NCBI GenBank assembly: GCA_001970855.1
Contig: LSSN01001538.1
Coordinates: forward strand, 1-64,000
Direction: 5' to 3'
DNA: 64,000 bases
Source: Smittium culicis
Taxonomy: Eukaryota > Kickxellomycota > Harpellomycetes > Harpellales > Legeriomycetaceae
Shown: in pieces, positions 45,776-57,460 of the stretch
How positions within the stretch are numbered: the stretch's first letter is position 1
How the letters are laid out: each line of letters starts with the position of its first letter
The notes under the pieces: model-generated
Databases searched by the model: none
What the model was told of the DNA's origin: nothing
What the model saw: the letters and a program-made list of their open reading frames with translations, nothing else
Program-made: the position numbers and the translations under genes

Positions 45776-48224
45776 GAGAAAGGGGTTTTGAGTTTTTTCC
45801 TAATTATTTTGAAGCTAAATGAGGAATGATTATAAAAAAATAAAGTTAGTATATATAACTTGGTGCAGTTGTTAAGGTGGATATGGGATAAATGAAACAA
45901 GATAAAACTGAATATAAAGTGAAATTGCTAGCAGGAAAACAATTCAGTAAAAAAATAAAATGTATCGAATAGAATAAAGCTGAAATGGTCAATATTTTTC
46001 TCTGAGGAAAGAGAAGGGTATATAAAAATGTAAATTAGATCGAGATAATGTGATGATTAATCTTACTTTTTGAAAGTATTATTTACTTATAATTACCAAG
46101 GAGGGGCTCCTAGAAAGTTTTTAGAGTAAAGGATTCTGTTCTTAGAAATTGGCTGCTCCGTGATTGAATATACACTTTCCCCGGAAAGGATAAGTGTTTT
46201 GATTGTATGAGAAATTTTACTGGGTATTTTTTTTAAAAAAAAAGGGGAAAAATAATAGAATAGGACAGGTAGTAAATATGATTAGATCAAAAGGTATAAT
46301 AGACTATGATTAAATATTATAGAATGTAGGGTAGAAGCTATAAGCTAAAGGTATAGTTAGTTGATATAATGAAAAGGTAAAGGATAAGGTATAAAAGGGT
46401 AAAATACTAAGTAAAAATCAAAAATAGTCTATGAAAAAGTTTTAAAAAAAATAACTTTAGTAATTTAAAAGGAAACAAATAATTATTAAAACGAGCTGCA
46501 GAAATGCTGTTTTATATACTTTTTTTTTTCAAGTTAATTTTTTAGATTTTAGTAATCCAGGATAAGTATAATATTTAATCACTCCAATACTTTTGATGCA
46601 ACTTGATTCGGAGATAGTGAGTTTTGGTACAGTTTTTATGAACGGGGATAGGGCTTGACGTGGTTTTTGTGGATGGGAATTAGGGATTGAATTGATTATG
46701 ATTCGCAGCGGGAGGGCTTGCTGTATCGATTTATATTCCCAGCCTATCGTATAATTTTTCATGCCTTTTATTTTCATTGATGTGATATTGCCATACATAT
46801 GGGAGACTCTTTTGAAGAGCGGAGCTTTTTCTAATACATTTTTCCTTTGCTATAATTTCATTTGATTTTATATACAACTAGAAACTATTATCAGATGGAT
46901 TTTTTATTTGCCAATAATAAAATTAGCTTCTACTAGTATATGGGTTTATAAGGTAAAATGATCTTATCGCCCAAAGAATTTCGGATATAAAACTAGGTGC
47001 CATTAGGAAATTACAGCTGTTTTTGGCAAGAGCGCATGAATCCATAATGAAAAGTTCGCCTTTATTAGCTTCTAGCCTTTATCAGTTGGATATTTTACTG
47101 ACTGATATCAGATTAATATTATTTTAAAACTTATCTCATTCGCTAGGAATTAATTGATACATTTGATTATTGGACATCTAAAATATCCGGAGTATTATTA
47201 AATAAATGAAAACATATAATTGGCAATCCCAGTCAAAGATCCGAACATAGATAGCCAAAAATAAGCTGCGCAATTTGGAATTTTGCCTGAAGATGCCTAA
47301 AGATATGTATGAAGGCCTCAATCCTTCAACTAAATTAGTAAATAAGACACCTTTTATTATAGTTTGAGGCATCTGGGTTGAAAGAGTAGGGGGTTATAAA
47401 TTCCAAGATCGGCATGCTAAAAATAAAGCTGTTCCAACCAACATCCAGAATCTTAACTTTGCAGGAATATAGAAAACCCTTACAGGCAGCAATAAAACGC
47501 ATCAAAAAGTTTTTTTTTTTCCTTCAAGCAGAACTAAATATCTGTGCAAATTAGAGCTAAAATGCAAAAATAAGAGTTCAGAACCTTCCTTGCATAAGAG
47601 ATGCTTAATTTTGCTTTTAGCTATTTCCTATGCATTAATTCTATACGGCTCTAAAAATAACAATCCTCTCTATCCGCCTATTGGATTAGTTTTAACACGA
47701 CATTTTATGATATCCAATCGATTTTATTTTATTATTATGTATGAATATTATTGGCAGTAACACACCATTTGATATTGGACGTCAAATAGGGATTCACAGG
47801 ATAAAATTTTATTCGAAATAAATACCCTTCCTCTCGTTCCAGCCCATCTAATTATTGGACGAGAGAAATAATTGCTACAAAGAGATATGTAAGTAAAGCC
47901 AAGGTCAAAACTAAAGCTGAGAATTTCAAATTCCTACAAATAGCCTTATATTCCAGAATATTGGAGTTGTTTTCTCACGATAAAAAGAAAGCTTACTAAT
48001 TTAACAAATAAACGAATTATAATATAATATTGTATTTATGTTTACCGGTACACATGATATTTGGTAGCATATGAAATGCTAGCTTAAAATCCATCGGCAA
48101 ATAGTGCAAGTCAGGGTTAAATTTTAGTGCTATATTATTGAATGTAAAATATTACTATATTTTATGGAGAAGCTATATTGATTGTTTATTCATATTCGCT
48201 TTTGAGTATAATTAGCCCATTGAC
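45776..48224. other. ODC promoter side and gene-poor spacer
   Basis: The first few hundred bases should hold the ODC promoter and leader. An open frame at 46798-46529 (-, 89 aa, MYGNITSMKIKGMKNYTI) and one at 47372-47178 (-, 64 aa) are the only ones with mixed composition; neither resembles a known family and I do not call them genes. No transposon end was recognised before 48225. Confidence 0.45.
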
Positions 48225-48423
48225 TTAACCCTTTCAAGGGCGGTTGGCCTTTTTTGAACTACCAAAATTATCCAACCAAACGACAGAATGACAAATAAAT
48301 ATAAGATAGTAACAAATTACTGGCTGATAAATTATATATATCCAATAACAAATAAATATAATATGGTTTACCCAATTACAATTTTTAAAAAAGTTTAAGA
48401 GTGCTTGCCCCGGAAAGGGTTAA
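48225..48423 (-). mobile_element. TTAA-type MITE, copy 4 (intact TTAA at both ends)
   Basis: TTAACCCTTTC at the left and GAAAGGGTTAA at the right, so both ends and both TTAA sites are preserved. The right end carries the inverse of the CACTCTTAAA block that opens copy 5, hence reverse orientation. 199 bp, non-coding. Confidence 0.75.
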
Positions 48424-48610
48424 TCCTGTCCAACACTCTTAAAAATGTTGAATTTATTGACTCGTTTACGATTTATGATTAAATTTATTATTTGCTGCAA
48501 TTTCGCTACGAGCAAATAGTTATTTGAGCCTAGGAATTATAATTCTTTAATTGAATACAATTGACTATATTTTGTGGATCAAAAACAGTCTACCTTCCAG
48601 TAAAGGGCTA
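48420..48610 (+). mobile_element. TTAA-type MITE, copy 5, sharing one TTAA with copy 4
   Basis: Starts at the same TTAA that ends copy 4 (TTAATCCTGTCCAACACTC), contains TTACGATTTATGATTAAATT and TTGACTATATTTTGTGGATC, and ends AACAGTCTACCTTCCAGTAA then AGGGC. Head-to-head neighbour of copy 4. Confidence 0.7.
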
Positions 48611-48736
48611 TTAAATTTGTTTACAAGTATACTCGGAACTAACCACACGATACTTTGTTTGTTAGTACATTGTGCAATTTGAAGCAAACCATATGAATTT
48701 ATCAATTATAAAAACAAAATAACAGCACTATAAACT

Positions 48737-49015
48737 ATTATCCCTTTCCCGGAAAGTAGGCTATTTCTGGTTTATATGATATAACCAACTGTGTTCAATT
48801 AATATACTTTAATTCCGAGGCATATTCTTTTATTGGTAATAGCAAAATAACAGCAAATAATTAAAGTGCCTGTAAATCATAAGCGAGTATATTATTATCT
48901 GTTATTTTACAATTTACCAATATTTCTTAACGCCTCGGAATTAAAGTATTTTAAATGAACGCTGTTGACTATATCTGATGGATCAAAAATGGTCTACTGC
49001 CCGTGAAAGGGTTAA
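48737..49015. mobile_element. TTAA-type MITE, copy 6: inverted dimer (foldback)
   Basis: The two outer ~84 bp are inverted copies of each other, both equal to the 3' end of the family. The inverse of the left arm and the right arm share GCCTCGGAATTAAAGTAT, a CTGTTGRYTATAT-like block and a GAAAGGG terminus; a TTAA remains at the right (49012-49015) and TTAT at the left. The middle is AT-rich and unrelated to the 5' half of the single copies. Confidence 0.7.
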
Positions 49016-52000
49016 AGTTCGATACATTATTTCCTTCAAAAAAATTTTGCCTTTGGACGCTGCTTACGATTTCAATTACCTCCCACCCCCATAACATCAA
49101 ACTCCTATTCGCTTTGATAATTTTCATAAAGATAACATATTTAATTTGTTCAAAAGCTATAAAAAAAATTATGAAATAATGTTCGCTTATACAAAAAATC
49201 TAAATATTTTATACAAACATAATACGTTTTCATTAAAAAAACCATGTCAATAAATGTGTCAGCGACGTTTCACAGTAATTATATAGAAGTCTAAAACCAG
49301 GAAAGGAATACACTTAGTAATCTTGCTTAATTTTATTTTCAGAAAATTAGCTTTTTAAAATTAATTTTAAAAATCGATATTAATATAAAGATTTTTTTTG
49401 ATCAATCTAAATTTAATATAGGTTACGCAGGCGGTAGACCGACAGAGGATTTTTGTAAATTATTAGGCTATTTTATTTTTTATTAATTTATCTGTTATTT
49501 ATGTTTATAAAATTCGAGAGAAAAAAAAATCTAAATTTAATTTAATCTTCGAAAATATTGTCTGATGCCATAATAACATTGGATTAATATTAAGTGCCAT
49601 CATATTAAAAATTTTATAACATTTAAAATTGCAAACAAAAAAAATATTTAAATGTCTTTTTATATACATTTTACATGTAAAGTGCTAATGCTCTTTGGTG
49701 ACTCATTTATCTGATAAAAAATTATTTAGCCGCTTATATTCAAAAGTTACAAAACACAGACAGATCTACGGCTGAAAATTTAGTAGTAAATAGTTTATAT
49801 ATATTAGTATATTATAGTATTGTTCTATTAAATTAAAAAATCTTGACGCGTGTGACTCGAGGCCCTAATTTTGAAATAAGTATTTTTTGAAACTTAAATA
49901 AAATAACAAATTAAAAAATATTAGTAAAAAAATAATACCACATTACCTATTCAATCTCGTAATTTTAAAATGTGGTATAAATAAGCTTTTTTTTGGGTTG
50001 TATTAAACTGGATCCCATTTTTTACTATAATTTATTTAAAATCATTTCCTAAAAATTATCAATAAAAATAATATATTTAAATCATAGTTTAACTTATTTG
50101 GTGATATACAAAGTAGTGTAAATTTACCACAAGCGAAGAAAAAGTATTATAGTCCCGATTTGCATGTAGATAAAATAATTTATTTTAAATAAAAAGAGAA
50201 ACCAAATAAAAATACAACAAGAAAGAGAATAATTTTAGTATAAAGAAATTTTTAGATTATTTCAAAATTAGTTGATTAGAGGATTGAAAAGAGATTTGTC
50301 TATTTGGATTTTAAAAAAGATAGCAGCTTTATTCAGTGAAAATATAAATGTACACAGGAAAAATAAAACTTAATAAATTGAATAAAATAAAATACTTATG
50401 ATAGTAAATATTAAAAAAAAAGTTTATGATGTCAAGGCTGGATTTTCAAGGGATATTTAACAGTATATAAAAATAAAAGTGTAAATGGGACTATGAACTA
50501 TAGTGATGAAATATTGTTGAACAGCATACCTTTTCATGAAAAAGGATAATTATGTTATTTTGTATGTTTGGAAGAATGGTAAAAGTAAAAATAATAAGAT
50601 AGAGGTTGGAAAATAGTTATCTAACAAGGAGAAAAATATCATTGTGATATAATAATCAATAATTGCTACATAATAAATTTTGATTATGGCACACGTGTAT
50701 TTTTTTTCCTGAGATATAGATACATAAGAAAAGTACAAAAGCCAAAAGCTTTCGAAAAAATTATTAAAAATTCTTATTAATTTTTTTATGTATAAAATAC
50801 CTTCCTCGAATAAATAAAACAAATAATTATTAAAAAAAATCTAAAAAAAATGAGAAAATAAGTATAAGCTTCACTGTAAAAGAATGCTTAGTATAAAATT
50901 TCTTTATTTAATTAGTTCTATTTTATTTCCATACTTATAGTTTTAGTTTTAGTTTTTAGTATCTTATTTTCAAACAAATAGATCTTAAAGTTTATCAAAT
51001 CAAAATAATTAATTGAAAATAAAGGTAGTGGCATTTTAATAACTACCACATTAAAATCTTAAACTTTGAATTTATAATAAAGGTAAAGTAGTCAATAAAA
51101 ATTACTAAATAAATTAAACTGAATAGCAGTATTTTTGCCGCCAACTCATAATTTTTTAAATAATACATCATTGAATGGATTAACATTATGCTAATTCACA
51201 GTTGAAATAACATGTGATATATGTATTATAGCTTTTAGAGGGTGTGAGAGGAGATAATAGCTGTAGAATAATTCAAAATTCGATTAATATCGTGGATTGC
51301 AACTATAAATGTTGTTTTGTCTGTGTTTTCATCTTTCATATATCCAATAAATCAATCATTTTGAATTAGCGAATATTTGGAGGTTTTTCATGAAATTTAG
51401 ACTTTTGATAATTATTATATTATTTCAAAACCCTCCCCTCCTTAAATGATCCTAGATAAATCTGAATTATATATTTACCTACATTAAACTATCTTTAACT
51501 TTTATTGATACGTATAGTTTTATCGCAAATTTACACAACATAAAAAATTTTCATTAATCAGAGTTAAATTCGCATTTCAAAAATTTTTTAAAGGTCCATT
51601 TGTTTATATTTAGGCGGTATTTTAACAAATATATGTATAACTTTGATTAAATTATCTGTGACTCACCTTAGATATGTATGTAAAATTTCCTCACATATTA
51701 GATTACCGCAAAAAAAATCTTACTAGCTATAGGATTTTATTAAAAATTTTTAGACATCTTATCTCTTTGAAGTGAGATATAATACGATCTTAATCAATTT
51801 CCGAACTAATAAAGTTTTTGTTTTTCGTTTCGCCTAGTGTGTTTAAAAGTTTTCGCATCTAGTAGCTTTAACTGATTGATTTTGGATATTTATACAACAT
51901 AAATATAGTTGACAGTACATCATTATAGTAGTTGTACTTCAGTATTTTTTATTCACATCTGAGACCTAGTTAATTTCACTTCTGGATGAAATTCAGAGCT

Positions 52001-52148
52001 ATTTTATATTAATTCACGAAACACCTTGTATTTTTTTAGTAATATATAATAAGTCGATATGTTTTTTACTGAACATGTACCATTTAGAATTAGATTGATT
52101 ATGATTAAATAGGAGAATTTTTAATTGAGAGTTCTAAAATGATCCTCA
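49016..52148. other. AT-rich desert, about 3 kb
   Basis: No gene seen; the frame at 50822-50550 (-) is Phe/Tyr/Ile-rich and probably chance. A 10-bp inverted repeat ATACCACATT / AATGTGGTAT (49935-49944, 49969-49978) could form a short hairpin; nothing further supports a function. Confidence 0.5.
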
Positions 52149-54480
52149 ATGGAATTAGTTGAAAATAATTATTCTTGTTCAGCAAAAATGATACGCTTTT
52201 CATACATCGAAACTCTTAGATATACTACATTATTTGAAGCCCAGGTATTGAAAATTCTTTCGTTATTAGAAAAAAGACCTCCGATTTCCATACTGGAGTT
52301 ATCAGAGCCATCATTAAGCGCCGCTTTCGTGTCTTTTGAACAACTTGAGATATCCGATTCAAGGAGGGGAGCATTAGGTATTCTTCCATCTAGATCAGAC
52401 TTGTCTCCATTCATTTGGTATACAGCTTTTAAAACTTACGCCAGTTACGATATCTCTGCACTTTATTGTTATTAGATGATGAGAATATATCCACGTCTTG
52501 TTGAATTAGCTCATTTTTAATTCGATAAGGCTTTCTTCGAGATGAAATATTCTTTTTTACTGCGTTTAAACTTCCGGGAGCATCTGCTGAGTTTAATAAA
52601 AAGGAATATTAGAGATTTTTGGTATTTATTTGGTCGATATTCAATGGTTTCAAGCGCTCCTCACAATTAATAAGAACTCTGTAATGAAGTTTTATTCAAG
52701 TTTTATCACATAAAATAGGTTATAGTATTGTCTGAATAAAGTAATACATATTCCCGAAAAAAGCTATCGCTTTTAGACAATTTCAATTGATTTTTAGAAT
52801 AATTTTCGTATTTTTACATGGGCCAGAATAACTATTTTATCCAAGAGGATTTGCCAATCAAAATCTTAAGCTTTGTAAAAATTTCGATATCCGGGTTTTA
52901 TTATAAGATCTACTGATCATTCCATTTATTTAGATGACCAAACCCTCCAGAAAAATATATTCCAGATTTTATGACCAGTTAAAAACCCCGTTTATGTTGT
53001 TTTATATAACAAAATGCTAAATTTTATATCAAATATCATTATTCCTTTATTAACTAAACACGTTTTTTCCACTTATAGTTTTTGTGTAAGGTTTTTAATT
53101 GGGTTTAACATAACTACAACCAATTTAATAACATTCTAGTATTTTATCTAAACTCAGCTGTAAAATTTAAATATAAAAGCGGATTAAAAAAATTCGATCC
53201 ACATTCTGATCCATTGGAAATAAATTATATCAAAAAGCCTAATATAATTGATAAAATTAACAATTTTTACGGAGAACTTATCATTAAATATCGAGCTTTT
53301 AATTTACAAAAGAAGTAGAAGAATCAATTTTCTTGGAAGGATAGCCAAAGATATTGCTCGAGCTACCCCTATCAAGTTTAAAATACTGCTATGGGATTTC
53401 ATCCTGTGGAAATCAGTTTTTCAGATTCTTCGAAAAGATACCGTATTTTTGTTAGGAACTTTCAAAATGTTTCACTTTTTCTATAATCATTTCAACGAAT
53501 ATTATTTTCTGGTTCGGGTTTATTTCCGATTTTAAAATATTTATCATATGATGTTTCATTTATCTTTGATTCAGAGTACTTATATTCTTATCGCATACTT
53601 CTCTCGAATCATCGATTTTATATAGGCATTTAAAGTACGTAGATGCTCTTATTCTCTCGACTCACACTTAAATTAGTGCAGAACGCAGGATTTTTTTGGA
53701 TTTTTAAGTGTCCAATGATGGGTAAAATATTTAAACTCGTAACTGATAATTCCGATCGTTCCATAAATAAAGAAATGTTTTTTGATTCACACGATATTTT
53801 TATATGAAGAAAAGAGTCCTATAAATCTATTGACGTTATATAATAGTTCCTGCTCACAAATCCGAATTTCCACCGAAATGAATCCGAATTGAAATTCCTT
53901 TTGTTTATGTGTTGTTTTATTTCCAATAAGTTTAAGACAGTTTGAAGTTCTCCTCTCTTCTTGAAATTGCATAAAAGGGCTCTTTAAATTTTATTTATCT
54001 TATTATCCACCTTATTGATAAAATTCATCTTCATAAAATATACCGACTCTTCAATTTGGATCCGGTGAACTTTATGGCTAATATTACTATTTCTGCTACA
54101 AGCATAGATTTCCAATTCTTTTAAACTCGAAAATATTATTTTTTGAAGTCGCTGCAGTTTTCAATTTTCAAAATATTGATTTTATCCCCTTATTTACGAT
54201 TTTCATAGCCCATTTATTGTTCTTGATATTTTAATAAGCTATTTTGAGAACCGATAGGCACTCTTCAACCGGAAGGGATTTTGGATATACCTTTGACTTA
54301 CTTTATCTAGATTCTTTTCATTTTCTGAAACCCTTCACGAGAGGGATTAGTAGTCGATTTATTCCATGAAGCTTAATTTTTTTGCGTTTTTTCAGGGGAA
54401 AATTTAACAGCGTACGGGTAAAATTCTACCTTCTGAAGCCCAAAGAAGGAGCTTTTGGCTATAGTTCATTTTTTTCGTTT
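52149..54480. other. Segment with residual coding-like blocks, unresolved
   Basis: Composition is less AT-extreme than on either side and several frames look protein-like in pieces. On the reverse strand, 52414-52169 holds DGRIPNAPLLESDISSCSKD and 53972-53787 holds ERRTSNCLKLIGNKTTHKQK. Another reverse frame near 53.3-53.4 kb reads FHRMKSHSSILNLIGVARAI. No motif identifies a family, stops are frequent, and the blocks do not line up into one frame. It may be an old transposon. Confidence 0.3.
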
Positions 54481-54869
54481 AATTGTGGTAGCTTGGTGTC
54501 GTTTTTTTTTTTTTCGCTTTCAATGAGATAATTGGAATATGATTCTATTATTAGTTCATAATATCCTATAATATTGATACAAAATGATGAATATCTAATC
54601 TATCATGTATTTCCATTGATGCGAAGCTTCCATTATGCAAATAATTGTGTTTATAACCTTTAAAAACGGATTATTAATAGTATATACCATGTTTAATTAA
54701 ATATTTTCGTGAATTCTAGGCCTTGATAGAGCCTATGACTTCGTAGTGTTTTGGTTATGCGGGGAAGTTACTCCAAATAATTAATGATCCTGGAAAAAAG
54801 AGCTTAACCCTCTTAAACAGTAAATTACTTCACTTTATAGTGATTTAATTATTCAAAGTGCACAAGGTA

Positions 54870-55390
54870 TTTACCTAGATCTAAGTTATGCTAGAGTAGG
54901 ATTTAATCCCCTGTCTAGCCACCGTTATGCAAGTGCGCCGCGGGTAGTCTGGCTCCCCACTGTATATACCTCGGAGTAAGATCTGGTTTGTTCGTGGGCC
55001 GATGCGGATACGCGATACTGTGCTCTCAGCAGGACTAGCGCGCACAAATAGGTATAGTATGACTGGTGTCAACCCGCAAGGGAAGGCTGTTGACGCTCGC
55101 TTCGGCAGTTGCATTTGCTGAAAGGTATACCTACCACGTAGTGCCAGAGTGAGCTTGATCCCAGTTCTTAGTTAAGTTAGCGGAGGTGTGGCTACTAGGG
55201 GGACGTTAGTAGTCATTGCTTATGATGATATGCCAGTCGAGATACCTCAATGCTATACCGTGTCCTTATTGGATTTTAAGTATAAATTGAAGGGCCAGAA
55301 CTCCTGAGAAACCCACTCGCATATGCAGGTAAAAACTTCAACAACATGGGCTGTATGACTAGGTGCTGAACGCATGAAAAGGATACAAGC
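54870..55390. other. GC-richer 0.5-kb patch of unknown nature, upstream of the Ty3-like element
   Basis: Sharply richer in G+C than the flanks on both sides. The longest frame is 77 aa (55114-54881, -) with no resemblance to a known protein. It lies about 0.7 kb before the Ty3-like gag, so it could be a remnant of that element's LTR or leader. I found no second copy after the element and no TG...CA boundary, so this is not established. Confidence 0.4.
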
Positions 55391-56117
55391 TTCTAAAACA
55401 CCAAAACTATTCAAACATCAAATTAACTTTATTTCCATTTAACTGCTAATTATTAATTTATAAAAATTCAAATAAATTCCAAGTCCAGAATACAAAAACT
55501 GGCCATAGAGTTTTACCTTAGGGTATTCAATATAAGGTCATATCCGTCTATAAAACAATAATTCCACTATCTAGCGAACTATTATGCTAATACTGTATCA
55601 GAAAAATTATTTCTAATTAATTCAACGGATTTACACTGCATATTATAAAAGACTGACCATAGGACTTAATTAAATAGTCACACGTCCTCTAAATATTAAT
55701 TTGACTTATATCTTTTGTATTTTATTTGAATTTATAAAAAAAATAAATTATACTATTAAAATATCATATTAAAATTCTGATAGCTCAAGTGTAAATATAG
55801 TTAAATACATTATCAATTTTACACGTGTATTTACTAAACTTACAGCCAAAACTGTATTAATAAAATTAACTTTAACTTCTTACACTATAAATATTTCAGC
55901 CAAAACTTCTCGCTCCAGTACCCATTCCTCCCCCCTCCGTACTCCTCCAATCTTTGGAGCCGACTACGAAGAGGAAAGTGACTGCCCACACTGTGAACTC
56001 AGAAGCCGCGAAGATCCGACCCTTCTTTCTGAGTTTAACACCAAAGTCCCAGCGTTCTCGAAAACGCTTGAGCTTACCGAAAACCGTTGATGAAAAGCTG
56101 AATTCAGCCCCGAAAAC
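55391..56117. other. AT-rich spacer and possible leader before Ty3-like gag
   Basis: The first 500 bp are plain AT-rich DNA. From about 55.9 kb the composition becomes gag-like, with a frame reading LNSEAAKIRPFFLS just before the gag ATG, possibly leader or a displaced part of gag. Confidence 0.35.
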
Positions 56118-57401
56118 ATGAATCCGACGTTTTGGCGCTCCCACCTAGGCTCATCAAGTGACGAGTCCGAAATCAACGAACACTCCTCTCCAATGCTGTT
56201 AGATACCGATTCGTAGGACTCTAGTATAGATGAACTCCATTTATCTCCAACTATACTCAGAGAACAGGAGTATGCAAAAGTTTATTCCCTGTTCGACTCC
56301 CCCACCATTAGTAAACACTTATTAGACAAAAAAAGCGCGTATGTACGTGTAGGGATTGTTCAAAAACAAACCCCGATAGATACCCTTACGCGTAACTTGC
56401 GAAAATTATCTATTCAGGATAAGGAGGAAACTGAAGGAGACGATTATGATAATCCGGAAGACAACAGCGAACCGGATGCCGCCTCGTCGACGCCTACCAA
56501 ATTAACCAGCACTAACATCAGTACTTGGATCCACCAAGCGCCCCAAATTTTTCATGGGAGATGGGATGAAGATGTCTGGAAATTTACAGAGACCTTCAAT
56601 AAACACGTCAAGTCCCTGTCCATTTCGCTCGACTCAGAAGAGCTCTTAAATTACTTTAAAGAGTACCTGGAAGGCGAAGTGCTAAGAGTGGTAGAGCCTC
56701 TCATGGTTTTATACGCAGAATGGGATACGTTCATAGTGAAATTCACCCAGAGATTCACTACCCATGATCGCAAGACCCTCGCAAAGGCAGAGTTCAAAAA
56801 AATGAACATCTATGCGGAAGAGTCACTCTTCACCTTTTCTAAGCTACTAAAAAATTTCCAGATCATGGCGCCAACAGATGAGGCTACAAAAGTAGTCAAT
56901 ATCTTAAAGGAGTACACGGAGGTGGATCGTAATCGACTACTTGACAAAGAAGTCAAGACTGTCGAAGAAATCATGAAATTCTTTGCTAAGAAAGAAGAAC
57001 AAAAGCGAGTCTTTGACAAAAATAACGCTAAAGACTTTGATACCCCCGCGCACGCCACTACTAGCACATCTATGTTTAGCATAAAGAAAAAACCTCCTGG
57101 TACAGATAGCGTGCTAAATAAAAAGGTTTCCGCGGTAAAGCACAAACCTAGTCGCGGTACCGAAACTCCACGAACTGCACCCACTGCAAGTTCGTCAAGG
57201 CCGTTCCGTCGAAAATGTAAACGACATGAACACGCCGAAATGGATTTTAGGACGTTCCCCACCGAAACCCCTACACACCAAAATAACCCAAACAAGAGGG
57301 AACCTTTTTCTTCATTACCGCGACCACGACACGAGCCGTTACGGTCTAACAATCCGTACCCTCGGTTAATGAACGTGGACCAAACCCCGTATAAGAATTA
57401 A
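56118..57401 (+). pseudogene. Ty3-like gag, one nonsense codon, damaged zinc knuckle
   Basis: The frame starts at ATG 56118 (MNPTFWRSHLGSSSDESE), meets a TAG at 56214, then stays open to 57401. The acidic N-terminus (EETEGDDYDNPEDNSEPD) is followed by a retrotransposon-gag capsid region (APQIFHGRWDEDVWKFTETF through FTTHDRKTLAKAEFKK). Near the end, RRKCKRHEHAEMDF lines up with a CX2CX4HX4C knuckle in which the first Cys is now Arg (CGT) and the last is Phe (TTT), each one base from TGT. Gag forms the particle and packages element RNA; this copy could not. Confidence 0.75.
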
Positions 57402-57460
57402 GTAGTAAATTATAATAATATAACGTTAACTTAGTTTCCATCGAACTGCAAGCTGTCCCA

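Noticed and set aside
46150..46200. CTTTCCCCGGAAAGG as another end of the TTAA MITE family
   Set aside because: It is a short self-complementary string without the rest of the family's sequence or a flanking TTAA.
49935..49978. 10-bp inverted repeat ATACCACATT/AATGTGGTAT as a terminator or small RNA hairpin
   Set aside because: A short stem and 24-nt loop in AT-rich DNA with no nearby gene; expected by chance at this scale.
55068..55090. TGGTGTCAACCCGCAAGG as a primer-binding site of the Ty3-like element
   Set aside because: It starts with TGG as expected of a PBS, but no LTR end lies next to it and it is about 1 kb from gag; not enough to call.
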